A stretch of 11,139 bases of DNA from Acidimicrobiaceae bacterium (GCA_027306715.1 DAHUZG010000434.1:1-11139), one strand, 5' to 3'; positions 1 through 6,052 are shown, numbered from the stretch's first letter. The notes: generated from the letters alone by a model not told the origin. A program made the numbers and translations.

Positions 1-1
1 C

Positions 2-244
2 GCCGCGATGCTGCCGTCGGGGCAGGTGCCCGAGTGCGTCGCCGACTGCCCGAGGGGGGTGCTCTACCTCGGCGATCTCGAGACCGACGTGGCGGTGAAC
101 GGGCTCGGTGCCACCGTGACGCTGTCGACGTTCCTGGCCGAGAACGACGCCGTCAAGTTCAAGGAGTCCTACGGGACCCATCCCCGGGTCTTCTACATCC
201 TCGGCCACGGCCAGGACGTCGAGGCAGACGCCGAGGCGGGCTGA
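2..244 (+). CDS. 4Fe-4S ferredoxin-type electron-transfer subunit, C-terminal fragment
   Basis: Only the last 80 codons are present; the gene enters from the left edge and stops with TGA at 242-244. The readable frame carries PECVADCPRGVLYLGDL, the usual last-cluster signature (C-x3-CP followed by G-x-L-x-x-GDL) of DmsB/PsrB/NrfC-type iron-sulfur subunits, then the family's typical C-terminal stretch ending in a histidine/tyrosine-rich segment (RVFYILGHGQD). Such subunits carry several 4Fe-4S clusters and pass electrons between a molybdopterin catalytic subunit and a membrane NrfD-type subunit. An NrfD gene lies two genes downstream, which supports this reading. The catalytic subunit is not in the window, so the substrate (sulfur compound, nitrogen oxide, formate or other) cannot be told. 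The ATG at 8 is very likely internal, because the frame is open to the edge and the cluster motif is C-terminal in the family. Confidence 0.85.
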   Translation, partial: AAMLPSGQVPECVADCPRGVLYLGDLETDVAVNGLGATVTLSTFLAENDAVKFKESYGTHPRVFYILGHGQDVEADAEAG

Positions 245-245
245 G

Positions 246-1232
246 GTGGGGCCGACGGTGCGGGCAGGAGGGCGGCGGGTCGTTGGGGTCGCGCCGCGGG
301 GGCGCACCGCCGCCGTTGACCCGCGGCACCTGCAGATCGCCCTCGGGACCTTGTGGATCGTCGACGGCGCGCTCCAGCTGCAGCCGTCGATGTTCCGCCG
401 GGGCTTCGTCACCGCCGTGCTGCTCCCAAGCGCAACGGGCAGCCCGTCGTTCGTCGGCCACCCGCTCGCCGTCGTGGCGCGCCTGCTCGAGCCCCACATC
501 GCGGCGTGGAACGCACTGTTCGCGGTGATCCAGCTGGTGATCGGCATCGGGCTGCTCCTGCGCCGCAGCGTTCGGGCGGCTCTGACGGCGTGCGTCGTCT
601 GGTCGTTGGCGGTCTGGTGGCTGGGCGAGGGTCTCGGGGGGCTGCGCAGCGGGAGCGCCTCACCGCTCACCGGCGCGCCCGGGGCGGCGCTGCTCTACGC
701 GCTGGCCGCGCTGCTCCTGTGGCCGGGCCGGGATACCCCCTCGCCGGGCGGGACCGTCGGCGGCCTGCTCGGCGACGTCGGCGCGCGCGTCGCCTGGGCG
801 ATGTTGTGGATCGGGAGCGCCGCCTTGCTGTGCCAGCCGGCCAACCTCTCAGCCGGCGCGCTGCGCACGACCCTCACCGGTGCTGCCGCCGGCGAGCCCG
901 GCTGGCTGTCGAGGGTCCTGGTGCAGCTGGGACGCGCCGTCGGGGGCGGCTCCACCGTCATGGTGGTCGCCCTTGCCGTCGTCATGGCGGTGGCCGGCGC
1001 AGGCGTCGCCCTGAAGTGGCGTGAGCCGGCGCTGCTCGGGCTGGCGATGGCGGTCGGCGTGTTGATCTGGGTGCTCGGCGAGGCGTTCGGCGGCGTCCTC
1101 ACCGGCTCGGGCACCGACCCGAGCAGCGGGCCCCTGCTCGTCCTGATCGCCCTCGCGCTGTACCCGGTGCGGGCGACAAGGACAGTCGGGCTCGGCGAGA
1201 TGGTGCCGGCGCTGTCGGGCGTCGGTGCCTGA
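246..1232 (+). CDS. DoxX-like polytopic membrane protein with two similar halves
   Basis: A 328-residue, strongly hydrophobic protein with about eight predicted membrane helices (near residues 30-50, 88-105, 112-133, 146-160, 182-197, 236-256, 262-286 and 296-309). It resembles uncharacterised DoxX-like membrane proteins of Actinomycetota that sit beside oxidoreductase genes; no reaction is known to me. The halves look duplicated: TLWIVDGALQLQPSMF (35-50) resembles AMLWIGSAALLCQPANLS (185-202), and WWLGEGLGGL (124-133) resembles WVLGEAFGGVLTG (275-287). The GTG at 246 starts 1 nt after the preceding stop, and an in-frame GTG at 258 is an equally possible start; the first 25 residues are basic and poorly hydrophobic. 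It is tightly packed between the iron-sulfur and NrfD genes, so it is probably co-translated and may be a membrane subunit or assembly partner of the same complex. The gene is well supported; its role is inference from context. Confidence 0.8.
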   Translation: MGPTVRAGGRRVVGVAPRGRTAAVDPRHLQIALGTLWIVDGALQLQPSMFRRGFVTAVLLPSATGSPSFVGHPLAVVARLLEPHIAAWNALFAVIQLVIGIGLLLRRSVRAALTACVVWSLAVWWLGEGLGGLRSGSASPLTGAPGAALLYALAALLLWPGRDTPSPGGTVGGLLGDVGARVAWAMLWIGSAALLCQPANLSAGALRTTLTGAAAGEPGWLSRVLVQLGRAVGGGSTVMVVALAVVMAVAGAGVALKWREPALLGLAMAVGVLIWVLGEAFGGVLTGSGTDPSSGPLLVLIALALYPVRATRTVGLGEMVPALSGVGA

Positions 1233-1240
1233 CAGGTCGG

Positions 1241-1246
1241 AGGAGG
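1241..1246 (+). promoter_or_regulatory. Shine-Dalgarno AGGAGG that sets the nrfD start
   Basis: A perfect AGGAGG, inside a longer purine run, lies 11 nt before the ATG at 1258. It favours this ATG over an in-frame start at 1225, which would overlap the preceding gene and add 11 charged residues. Confidence 0.7.
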
Positions 1247-1257
1247 AAAGGATCGTC

Positions 1258-2856
1258 ATGTCGGACCAGCAGGCCAGCGACCTCTTGTCCCCGGGATCAG
1301 ACGGCGTAGCCCGAGCCCGCGAGGATCTCCGCAGCGCCGCCATGCGCCCGGTGCTCGAGGCCCAGCGGTGGTGGTGGCCCGCGGTCATCGTGCTGGCGGC
1401 GGTCGTCGTCCTCGGCGTGGTCGCCTGGGCGGTCCAGCTCGCCGACGGGCTCGGCGTCGCCGGCTACAACGACCAGGCGTTCTGGGCGGTCTACGAGGCC
1501 GACCTGGTCGCCTTCATCGGCGTCAGCTACGGCGGGGCGGTCGTCTCGGCCATCCTGCGGCTGACGAGCGCCACCTGGCGCGCCCCGCTCACCCGCATCG
1601 CCGAGGCGACCGCCCTTGTCACCCTGCCGATCGGGATGCTCTTCATCATCCCCCACCTCGGCAGCCCCCAGCGCATCTGGGAGCTCGTCTGGCCGCCGTA
1701 CTGGAACCTCTCCTCGCCGATCCTGTGGGACTTCTTCGCGGTGAGCACCTACCTGCTGGCGACGGCGGTCTTCTTCTACCTGCCGCTCATCGCCGACCTG
1801 CCCATCGCCGCCGGCCGCCTGGCCGGGCGGCCGGGGCTGCGCGCCCGCAGCGCCCGCCTGCTCTACCGGGCCCTCGGCGGCACCCGGGAGCTCGGGGTGT
1901 CGCGCCGGCGGCTCATCGAGGGCTCGATCGGCCTCGTCGCGATCATGGTGATCCCGATGGCGGTGTCGGTGCACTCGGTGCTGTCCTTCGCCTTCGCCTC
2001 CTCGTCGCGCCCGGGCTACTCCGAGACGATCTTCCCGGTCTACTTCGTGGTCGCCGCCCTCTACTCAGGGATCGCCCTCGTCGTCGTCACCGTGGCGGCC
2101 TGCCGGCGGCTGTTCCACCTCGAGGCGTTCATCCATCCCCGTCACTTCGTGCGCCTCGGGTTCATCCTCGTCGCCTTCGGCGCCGCCTATCTCTACCTCA
2201 CCTTCACCGAGTACCTGATCGACGGCTACCCGGGGACCGACGGGCTCGCTGCCTGGGTGCGCCAGGACCTCACCGGTCGCTACTGGGTGCCGTTCTGGAT
2301 CTACTTCGTCGTCGCCGGCATCGTGCCGCTCGTGATCATGGCGTGGCGGCGGACCCGCACCGTGGGCGGCGTCGTCACGGCGTCGGCCCTCGTGGTCGGT
2401 GCCTTGTGGGTGAAGCGACTCGTCATCGTCATCCCGCCCGCCAACGAGCCGCTCGTCCACTCCCCCCTCACCGCCGGCGGCGTGCTCGCCGGCAACTGGG
2501 GCAGCTACCACTTCACCTGGGTCCCGATCTCGATCACCCTGGCGGCGACGGCGGCGATCCCGCTCCTGCTGCTCGTGCTGTTCCGCTTCGTGCCGATCCT
2601 GCCGATCGCCGAGATGGAAGAGCTCGAGTCCCTCGAGGAGGAGCTGACCGAGGCGGTCGAGATCGTCGCTACCGCCGGGCAGCCCCGCCCGGCCGGGCAA
2701 CGCCTCACCGGGCCGCCCGGCGGGCTCGGGCCGCCCGGCGGGCTCGGCCTGCCGCCCGCCTCGGCGTGCGCACCGGCCACCCTGCCCCCCACCACACTGC
2801 CCCCCGCCACGACGCCGCCTGTCGGGCGCGGCGAGGCCTCCGGGTGGCCACGATGA
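1258..2856 (+). CDS. nrfD: NrfD/PsrC-family membrane subunit (ActC-like quinone-interacting protein)
   Basis: A 532-residue integral membrane protein of the NrfD/PsrC superfamily, which exchanges electrons between the quinone pool and a partner iron-sulfur subunit. Family-typical stretches are visible: HLGSPQRIWELVWPP and NLSSPILWDFFAVSTYL in the first half, and SVHSVLSFAFA (His at about 239) followed by ETIFPVYFVVAALYSGIAL, closest in style to the ActC/HmcC-type members found in alternative complex III and related complexes. About ten helices are predicted from residue 40 to 455. An acidic segment (EMEELESLEEELTEAVE) follows the last helix, then a roughly 60-residue Pro/Gly/Thr-rich tail that I do not expect in the family. 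The stop overlaps the next gene's ATG (ATGA). The neighbouring ferredoxin-type subunit makes a respiratory complex likely. Family assignment is strong; the substrate and the direction of electron flow are unknown. Confidence 0.9.
   Translation: MSDQQASDLLSPGSDGVARAREDLRSAAMRPVLEAQRWWWPAVIVLAAVVVLGVVAWAVQLADGLGVAGYNDQAFWAVYEADLVAFIGVSYGGAVVSAILRLTSATWRAPLTRIAEATALVTLPIGMLFIIPHLGSPQRIWELVWPPYWNLSSPILWDFFAVSTYLLATAVFFYLPLIADLPIAAGRLAGRPGLRARSARLLYRALGGTRELGVSRRRLIEGSIGLVAIMVIPMAVSVHSVLSFAFASSSRPGYSETIFPVYFVVAALYSGIALVVVTVAACRRLFHLEAFIHPRHFVRLGFILVAFGAAYLYLTFTEYLIDGYPGTDGLAAWVRQDLTGRYWVPFWIYFVVAGIVPLVIMAWRRTRTVGGVVTASALVVGALWVKRLVIVIPPANEPLVHSPLTAGGVLAGNWGSYHFTWVPISITLAATAAIPLLLLVLFRFVPILPIAEMEELESLEEELTEAVEIVATAGQPRPAGQRLTGPPGGLGPPGGLGLPPASACAPATLPPTTLPPATTPPVGRGEASGWPR
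2710..2745 (+). repeat. Two tandem 18-bp units in the nrfD tail
   Basis: Two exact copies of an 18-bp unit (2710-2727 and 2728-2745) encode GPPGGL twice. A Pro/Thr-rich stretch with LPPTTLPPATTPP follows. This looks like slippage-driven growth of a disordered C-terminal tail. Confidence 0.85.
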
Positions 2857-3491
2857 GCCGGGCGGCCACGACGGGCCGGGCGCGGCAGCGGCGGGCCCTT
2901 GTCCGCCGGGCCGGCACCTGGGCGCTGCTCGCCGGGCTCGTTCTCGCCGGCGCGCTCGTGCCGGCTGCGGGCGGCCTGGCCGGGGCAACCCCGGTCGCGG
3001 CGACGACTCCCTCGCTCACTCTGCACGCCCGGCAGATCTCCGGGAAGAGCCCGAGCATCGAGCTCGTCGCCCGACTGGTCACCCCCGCCAAGGCGAGCGC
3101 CGCCACGCGCCGGGAGCTCCGGGGGGCGACGGTCACCTTCGCCGTGCACCTCGAAGAGTTCTCCGGAGCGCCGCTGCTGACGCTCGGCGCGACGACCGCC
3201 AACGCCGCCGGGGACGCCCGCCTCTCCTACGCCCCGACCTTCAGCGGGCGCCAGGCCCTCGTCGCCACCGCCACCGACGCCGCCGGCGACACCCTCGCCA
3301 CCGCCGCGACCAGCTACATGGCGACCGCCGCAGTCCATCCGCTGGCGGCGAGCGCCGAAGCGACCCGGCCCGACGGCACAATCGGCAAGGTCGTCGTCGG
3401 AGTGCTGCTCGCTCTCGTCGTGCTGATGTGGATCATCCTCGTCACCGTCGTCGCGCGGGTGCAGCGCAGGCCCGAGGCGACCGCCCTGTAG
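2853..3491 (+). CDS. Secreted or periplasm-facing membrane-anchored protein with a beta-sandwich-like domain
   Basis: A 212-residue protein whose ATG overlaps the nrfD stop (ATGA at 2853-2856), implying translational coupling. The N-terminus is a clear signal sequence: an arginine-rich start (RARQRRALVRRAG), a hydrophobic core at about 22-42, and small residues at the cleavage region (GATPVAA). Residues about 50-160 read as one Ig-like or Big-like beta domain: alternating hydrophobics with SLTLHARQ, GATVTFAVHLEE and a TTANAAGDARLSYAPTFSGRQALVATATD segment, similar in layout to extracellular Big_1/invasin-type repeats. A single hydrophobic helix near 178-200, followed by RVQRRPE, anchors it with a short basic cytoplasmic tail. 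It is the last gene of the redox operon, so it probably caps or stabilises the extracytoplasmic face of the complex; that role is inference. The frame is open further upstream, but inside nrfD that is only a GC-rich shadow. Confidence 0.8.
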   Translation: MSRAATTGRARQRRALVRRAGTWALLAGLVLAGALVPAAGGLAGATPVAATTPSLTLHARQISGKSPSIELVARLVTPAKASAATRRELRGATVTFAVHLEEFSGAPLLTLGATTANAAGDARLSYAPTFSGRQALVATATDAAGDTLATAATSYMATAAVHPLAASAEATRPDGTIGKVVVGVLLALVVLMWIILVTVVARVQRRPEATAL

Positions 3492-3678
3492 CGCTCCCGC
3501 GCCTGCCGGCTCGGCCGTCGACACCTTCGGTCGACAGCCAGGTCTGACGGCGTCAGCGACCGCGGTGTCGTGCGCCTCGGTGTCGGACTGCGTGCTGGTC
3601 GGGACCGCTTCGACAGGCTCCTTTTTCGGCGGCGTGATCATGGCCAGGGAGCTAACAGCCACCGCCATGGGGATGTGA
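3492..3678. other. Convergent intergenic region with hairpins
   Basis: This 187-bp gap lies between two convergent genes. It holds an inverted repeat GTCGAC-7 nt-GTCGAC (3517-3535), extended by GGC/GCC outside one mismatch (3513-3539), and a second one, CTGAC-GGC-GTCAG (3544-3556). A short T run (CTTTTTC) lies further on, near 3620, but does not directly follow either stem. The hairpins may end transcription from one or both sides. No gene is visible here. Confidence 0.45.
3513..3556. terminator. Possible bidirectional terminator: two adjacent stem-loops
   Basis: The first stem is 6 bp plus 3 bp beyond one mismatch, with a 7-nt loop; the second is 5 bp with a 3-nt loop. They begin about 20 bp after the operon's last stop codon. 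No U-tract follows either stem, which is common in high-GC actinobacteria but makes the call weak. Confidence 0.35.
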
Positions 3679-5169
3679 CTAGCCGATCACCACCCGTTCG
3701 TGCCGTTCGACCCGCCGGCCGTCGTGAGTGGTGGTGACGACGAGCACGTAGGAGCCGCGCACGAGCCGCCCGGCAAGAACGGGGCGAAGCCACATCCGCC
3801 TCGGCGAGAGCAGGTGCACCACGAGCAGGAGGGACCTGCCCGCCTCGAGCCGGGCGAGATGGGACGTGGTGAAGCGCACCGGACCTGGCACCAGCCGTGC
3901 GCTACAGCGGAGCCGGCTCTCGGTGACGCGCTTGGCGTGCACTCGCACGATCACCTTGACCGGCTTGCAGCTGACGACCTCGACCGATCCGGCGACACCC
4001 CGAGGCCCCGCCGGACCCTGCGCACCGGCCGGACCCTGCCCACCCGCCGGACCCTGCGCACCCGCGACGCCAGCCGGTCCCTGCGCACCGGTGGGGGTCG
4101 CGATGCCGTCGCCGGTGAGCGAGACCGTGGCCGGGGTCACCTCGTTGTCGGTGAGGCTGAGCGTCGCGCTCGCCGCGCCGGGGGCGGCCGGGACGAGCTG
4201 CACGCTGATCGTGCAGGTCTGCTCGAAAGCGAGCGAGCGACCCGAGCAGGCATCGCTCGTCACGGTGAAGTCCGAGGCCTGCGCGCCACTGAGCGCCGCC
4301 CCGGCGATGTCGAGCGCCTGGGCACCGAGGTTGGTGACGACGAGGACCGCGACCGGCGAGGAGTCGCCGACGATCTGGGCGCCGAGCGCACCACCGGCGA
4401 TCGAGGCCGTCGCGCCCGGCTCGTACAGCTCCGCGCTTTGCAGGTAGGCCACGTCGTTAAGGCCGCCGGCGATCAGCACGCCGCCGTCCGGGAGCGGCGC
4501 GGCGACCGCGCCAGAGCGCGCCGTCTGCAGCTCGGTGCTGTCCGACGCCGGCAGCGCGCTGAAGGTGCCCGTCGCCGGGTCGTACAGCTCCGCGCTCTGC
4601 AGGTAGGTCCCGTTGTCTTCGCCGCCGGCGATCAGCACGTCGCCGTCCGGGAGCGGCGCAGCGACCGCGCCAGCGCGCGCCGTCTGCAGCTCGGTGCTGC
4701 CCGACGCCGGCAGCACGCTGAAGGTGCCCGTCGCCGGGTTGTACAGCTCCGCGCTCTGCAGGTAGGTCCCGTTGTAGCCGCCGGCGATCAGCACGTCGCC
4801 ATCCGGGAGCGGCGCAGCGACCGCGCCGGTGCGCGCCGTCTGCAGCTCGGTGCTGCCCGACGCCGGCAGCGCGCTGAAGGTGCCCGTCGCCGGGTCGTAC
4901 AGCTCCGCGCTCTGCAGGGAGCCCGTCTCGTTGTTGCCGCCGGCGATCAGCAGGTCGCCGTCCGGGAGCGGCGCGGCGACCGCGCCATAGCGCGCCGTCT
5001 GCAGCTCGGTGCTGGCCGACGCCGCGAGCGCGCTGAAGTAGCCGGACGAGCCCGTCGTCGCCGACGCCGCGGCAAGCGGCAGGAATGCCGTGACAAGAAG
5101 TGCCGACGCCAGCGGCAGGACGAGCAGGCGCGCGAAGACCGACTTGCTCGACGAACGATGGCTCATCAT
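3679..5169 (-). CDS. Secreted kelch-like repeat / ASH-like / collagen-like mosaic protein
   Basis: A 496-residue exported protein. The start is the ATG at 5169, 7 nt after an AAAGGGAG ribosome binding site; a TTG at 5199 has no such support. Residues 1-37 are a signal peptide (basic start, core FARLLVLPLASALLVTAFL, AAASA cleavage region). Four kelch-like repeats follow at about 44-97, 98-149, 150-202 and 203-255, each with STELQTAR, GAVAAPLPDG, LIAGG and LQSAELY. Residues about 256-355 resemble the ASH/choice-of-anchor D fold (VLVVTNLGAQALDIAGAALSG, DFTVTSDAC, CTISVQLVPAAPGAASATLSL), with three cysteines. Residues 361-394 are eleven Gly-X-Y triplets rich in GPA. A basic beta-rich domain with two cysteines (SCKPVKVIV, SRLRCSARL) ends the protein. 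Kelch blades normally form a propeller of five to seven; four is short. It is probably a cell-surface or secreted adhesion or structural protein; its ligand is unknown. Confidence 0.85.
   Translation of the reverse strand: MMSHRSSSKSVFARLLVLPLASALLVTAFLPLAAASATTGSSGYFSALAASASTELQTARYGAVAAPLPDGDLLIAGGNNETGSLQSAELYDPATGTFSALPASGSTELQTARTGAVAAPLPDGDVLIAGGYNGTYLQSAELYNPATGTFSVLPASGSTELQTARAGAVAAPLPDGDVLIAGGEDNGTYLQSAELYDPATGTFSALPASDSTELQTARSGAVAAPLPDGGVLIAGGLNDVAYLQSAELYEPGATASIAGGALGAQIVGDSSPVAVLVVTNLGAQALDIAGAALSGAQASDFTVTSDACSGRSLAFEQTCTISVQLVPAAPGAASATLSLTDNEVTPATVSLTGDGIATPTGAQGPAGVAGAQGPAGGQGPAGAQGPAGPRGVAGSVEVVSCKPVKVIVRVHAKRVTESRLRCSARLVPGPVRFTTSHLARLEAGRSLLLVVHLLSPRRMWLRPVLAGRLVRGSYVLVVTTTHDGRRVERHERVVIG
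4001..4085 (-). repeat. Collagen-like Gly-X-Y coding repeat
   Basis: The core of a GC-rich repeat encoding consecutive Gly-X-Y triplets, mostly GPA and GAQ. It looks like a short bacterial collagen-like stalk between the ASH-like domain and the C-terminal domain. Eleven triplets is short for a stable triple helix on its own. Confidence 0.75.
4422..5040 (-). repeat. Four tandem kelch-like coding repeats, 156-159 bp each
   Basis: The motif encoding the AELY segment recurs at 4422, 4581, 4740 and 4896, giving spacings of 159, 159 and 156 bp. The copies are nearly identical at the DNA level and differ mainly in the loop between LIAGG and LQSAEL, where codons are also gained or lost. This points to recent tandem duplication or gene conversion. 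Confidence 0.9.
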
Positions 5170-5176
5170 TGGCCTG

Positions 5177-5184
5177 CTCCCTTT
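5177..5184 (-). promoter_or_regulatory. Ribosome binding site AAAGGGAG fixing the start at 5169
   Basis: The GGGAG core lies 7 nt before the first of two consecutive ATG codons (5169 and 5166), which makes the signal-peptide start unambiguous to within one residue. Confidence 0.65.
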
Positions 5185-5199
5185 GGCTTGACGGTCCAA

Positions 5200-5283
5200 G
5201 CTGGAAGTGCGCGCCGCTCAGCTATGATTGAATGCTCCCTCTCTTTGCGAGGATAACAGAGCGGCTTTCGGGCAGCTTGCCAG
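5200..5283. other. AT-richer leader upstream of the surface-protein gene
   Basis: No credible gene is seen. The stretch is less GC-rich than the rest of the window and probably holds the promoter of the leftward surface-protein gene. I cannot fix -35 and -10 boxes with confidence. It ends at the left inverted repeat of the IS1380-type element. Confidence 0.4.
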
Positions 5284-5309
5284 CCCAGCCTCTTCACGGC
5301 GCCATTTGA
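5284..5309 (+). repeat. Left terminal inverted repeat of the IS1380-type element
   Basis: A 26-bp arm beginning CCCAGCCTCTTCAC, matching the reverse complement of 5597-5622 with one mismatch at 5299. Partial similarity (a TGACC block shifted by 1 nt) continues for several more bases. Confidence 0.85.
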
Positions 5310-5357
5310 CCTGACCAGCGCGCGTCCGCGGAAAGGCGCTTCCAGTAGGGGAAACTG

Positions 5358-5612
5358 TTGGTGTTCGAAGACACAGTCGCCAACCAGAAGGGCAGGGTGG
5401 TGGCCCACGTCGGGCTGCACGCTCTTGGATGTTTTGCCGACCGATTGGGGCTCGGTGATGCACTGTCTGCTCGCATCTCCTGGGCCGGTGGTGGCGAGAG
5501 CTGCCTCGACATCGAGCACCTGCGCATCGGAGAGGACCTGCTCGCAATCGTCGGTTCACACGTTCACCCCATCAGAATGACGACCCCAGGTCACTATCAA
5601 ATGGCGGCGTGA
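5358..5612 (+). pseudogene. IS1380-family transposase remnant with internal deletions
   Basis: The frame encodes 84 residues from a TTG or the adjacent GTG. The N-terminal part, GRVVAHVGLHALGCFADRLG followed by LGDALSARI, matches the IS1380 transposase start. It then jumps to AGGGESCLDIEHLRIGEDLL, which in full-length proteins lies after a His-Asp-Arg-Gly-containing segment of roughly 20 residues that is missing here. After about residue 65 the rest of the catalytic DDE domain is gone, and the reading frame runs into the right inverted repeat, which supplies the stop. The family normally has transposases of about 400-480 residues, so this is a non-functional core left inside a miniature element. 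Confidence 0.75.
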
Positions 5613-5622
5613 AGAGGCTGGG
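5597..5622 (-). repeat. Right terminal inverted repeat of the IS1380-type element
   Basis: A 26-bp arm, the reverse complement of 5284-5309 at 25 of 26 positions. It contains the stop codon of the transposase remnant (5610-5612). Confidence 0.85.
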
Positions 5623-5630
5623 TCAACCAA

Positions 5631-5816
5631 TACCATGTCGAGCCACGAACCCGACGCCGGGGTGAGATGCAAGTTGAAGCGGGGATGGTGCAGCAGCCAG
5701 CGCTTGATCGGGGACCTCCTCGTCGATCTGGATCAGGAACTTCTTGAGCTCGGTGGCCCGCTTGCCATGTCCAGGGCGGCGAACAGGCTGGTGGTGCCGT
5801 GGCGGACGTAGTCGTG
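5631..5816 (-). pseudogene. IS630-family transposase remnant, frameshifted and internally deleted
   Basis: Three blocks of one IS630-type DDE transposase appear in order on the minus strand but in different frames. These are HDYVRHGTTSLFAALDMASG (5816-5757), KRATELKKFLIQIDEEVPD (5763-5707) and IKRWLLHHPRFNLHLTP followed by ASGSWLDMV (5708-5631). In intact proteins the second and third blocks are separated by a strand with the catalytic VDN-type aspartate and a T-H-K motif; here they are fused directly. A dozen or so residues also appear lost between the first two blocks. The 3' part, which should continue as ERWF and so on, stops 8 bp short of the IS1380-type inverted repeat. It is clearly dead. 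Confidence 0.75.
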
Positions 5817-5944
5817 ACTTCTACGCTGAGGACCTTGGTGGCGCGATGTCGGAGGAACCCGGCCGCGACCGCCGAGCGCCAGGCGTGGGCGGTCTCGGGC
5901 AGGTCGTCGAGAGAGCGGACGTGCGCGGGGATCGCGCCGCCATA
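5816..5944 (-). pseudogene. Unidentified coding fragment next to the IS630 remnant
   Basis: A minus-strand frame reads YGGAIPAHVRSLDDLPETAH then AWRSAVAAGFLRHRATKVLS and VEV, with amphipathic protein-like composition, and then loses sense exactly where the IS630 block begins. I do not recognise the family. It looks like a decayed gene fragment joined to the transposase remnant by deletion. It could also be a chance GC-rich frame. Confidence 0.3.
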
Positions 5945-6052
5945 GACGGCCCTTCCTCCACACCCGCCTTCGATCTCCTCGCCCCGGCGGCCGCTCGGTG
6001 CGAGCGCGCAAGGGGGGCGAGTGCACCTAACCTCGGCGCCCGACGCCGAGGC
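5945..6052. other. Non-coding stretch between the IS scars and the acyltransferase gene
   Basis: No supported gene is seen. It includes a possible GTG start at 6021 for the downstream frame, which I reject in favour of 6069. The acyltransferase promoter should lie here; no convincing boxes stand out. Confidence 0.35.

Larger units (their letters stand above)
5284..5622. mobile_element. Miniature IS1380-type element (MITE-like, 339 bp)
   Basis: Its ends are 26-bp terminal inverted repeats, 5284-5309 and 5597-5622, which match at 25 of 26 positions (mismatch at 5299). Both begin CCCAGCCTCTTCAC reading inward. Between them lies a gutted transposase reading frame with IS1380-family sequence. No target-site duplication is visible: the outer 4 bp are CCAG on the left and TCAA on the right. 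The element therefore looks old or rearranged. It cannot move by itself but might be mobilised by a full-length relative elsewhere. The inverted repeats are seen directly; the family assignment rests on the transposase fragment. Confidence 0.75.

Noticed and set aside
1368..2852. Long upstream extension of the anchored beta-domain protein through nrfD
   Set aside because: It is in frame but lies inside nrfD, and reads as Arg/Pro-rich sequence. The signal peptide begins just after the ATG at 2853, which overlaps the nrfD stop.
2505..3668. A 387-codon minus-strand frame across the end of the redox operon
   Set aside because: Low-complexity shadow of two genes with clear membrane and signal features on the other strand.
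4422..5040. Direct repeats as a possible CRISPR array
   Set aside because: Units of 156-159 bp keep one reading frame and code for kelch-like blades. There is no short-repeat/unique-spacer pattern and no cas gene.
5170..5199. TTG at 5199 as the start of the surface protein
   Set aside because: It would put ten extra residues before a normal signal peptide, and the ribosome binding site sits downstream of it.
3700..5256. A 518-codon open frame on the plus strand across the kelch-like gene
   Set aside because: It is antisense to a gene with a signal peptide, ribosome binding site and clear domains. Its translation is Arg/Ala-rich with no motif, and its openness comes from GC bias and the repeats.
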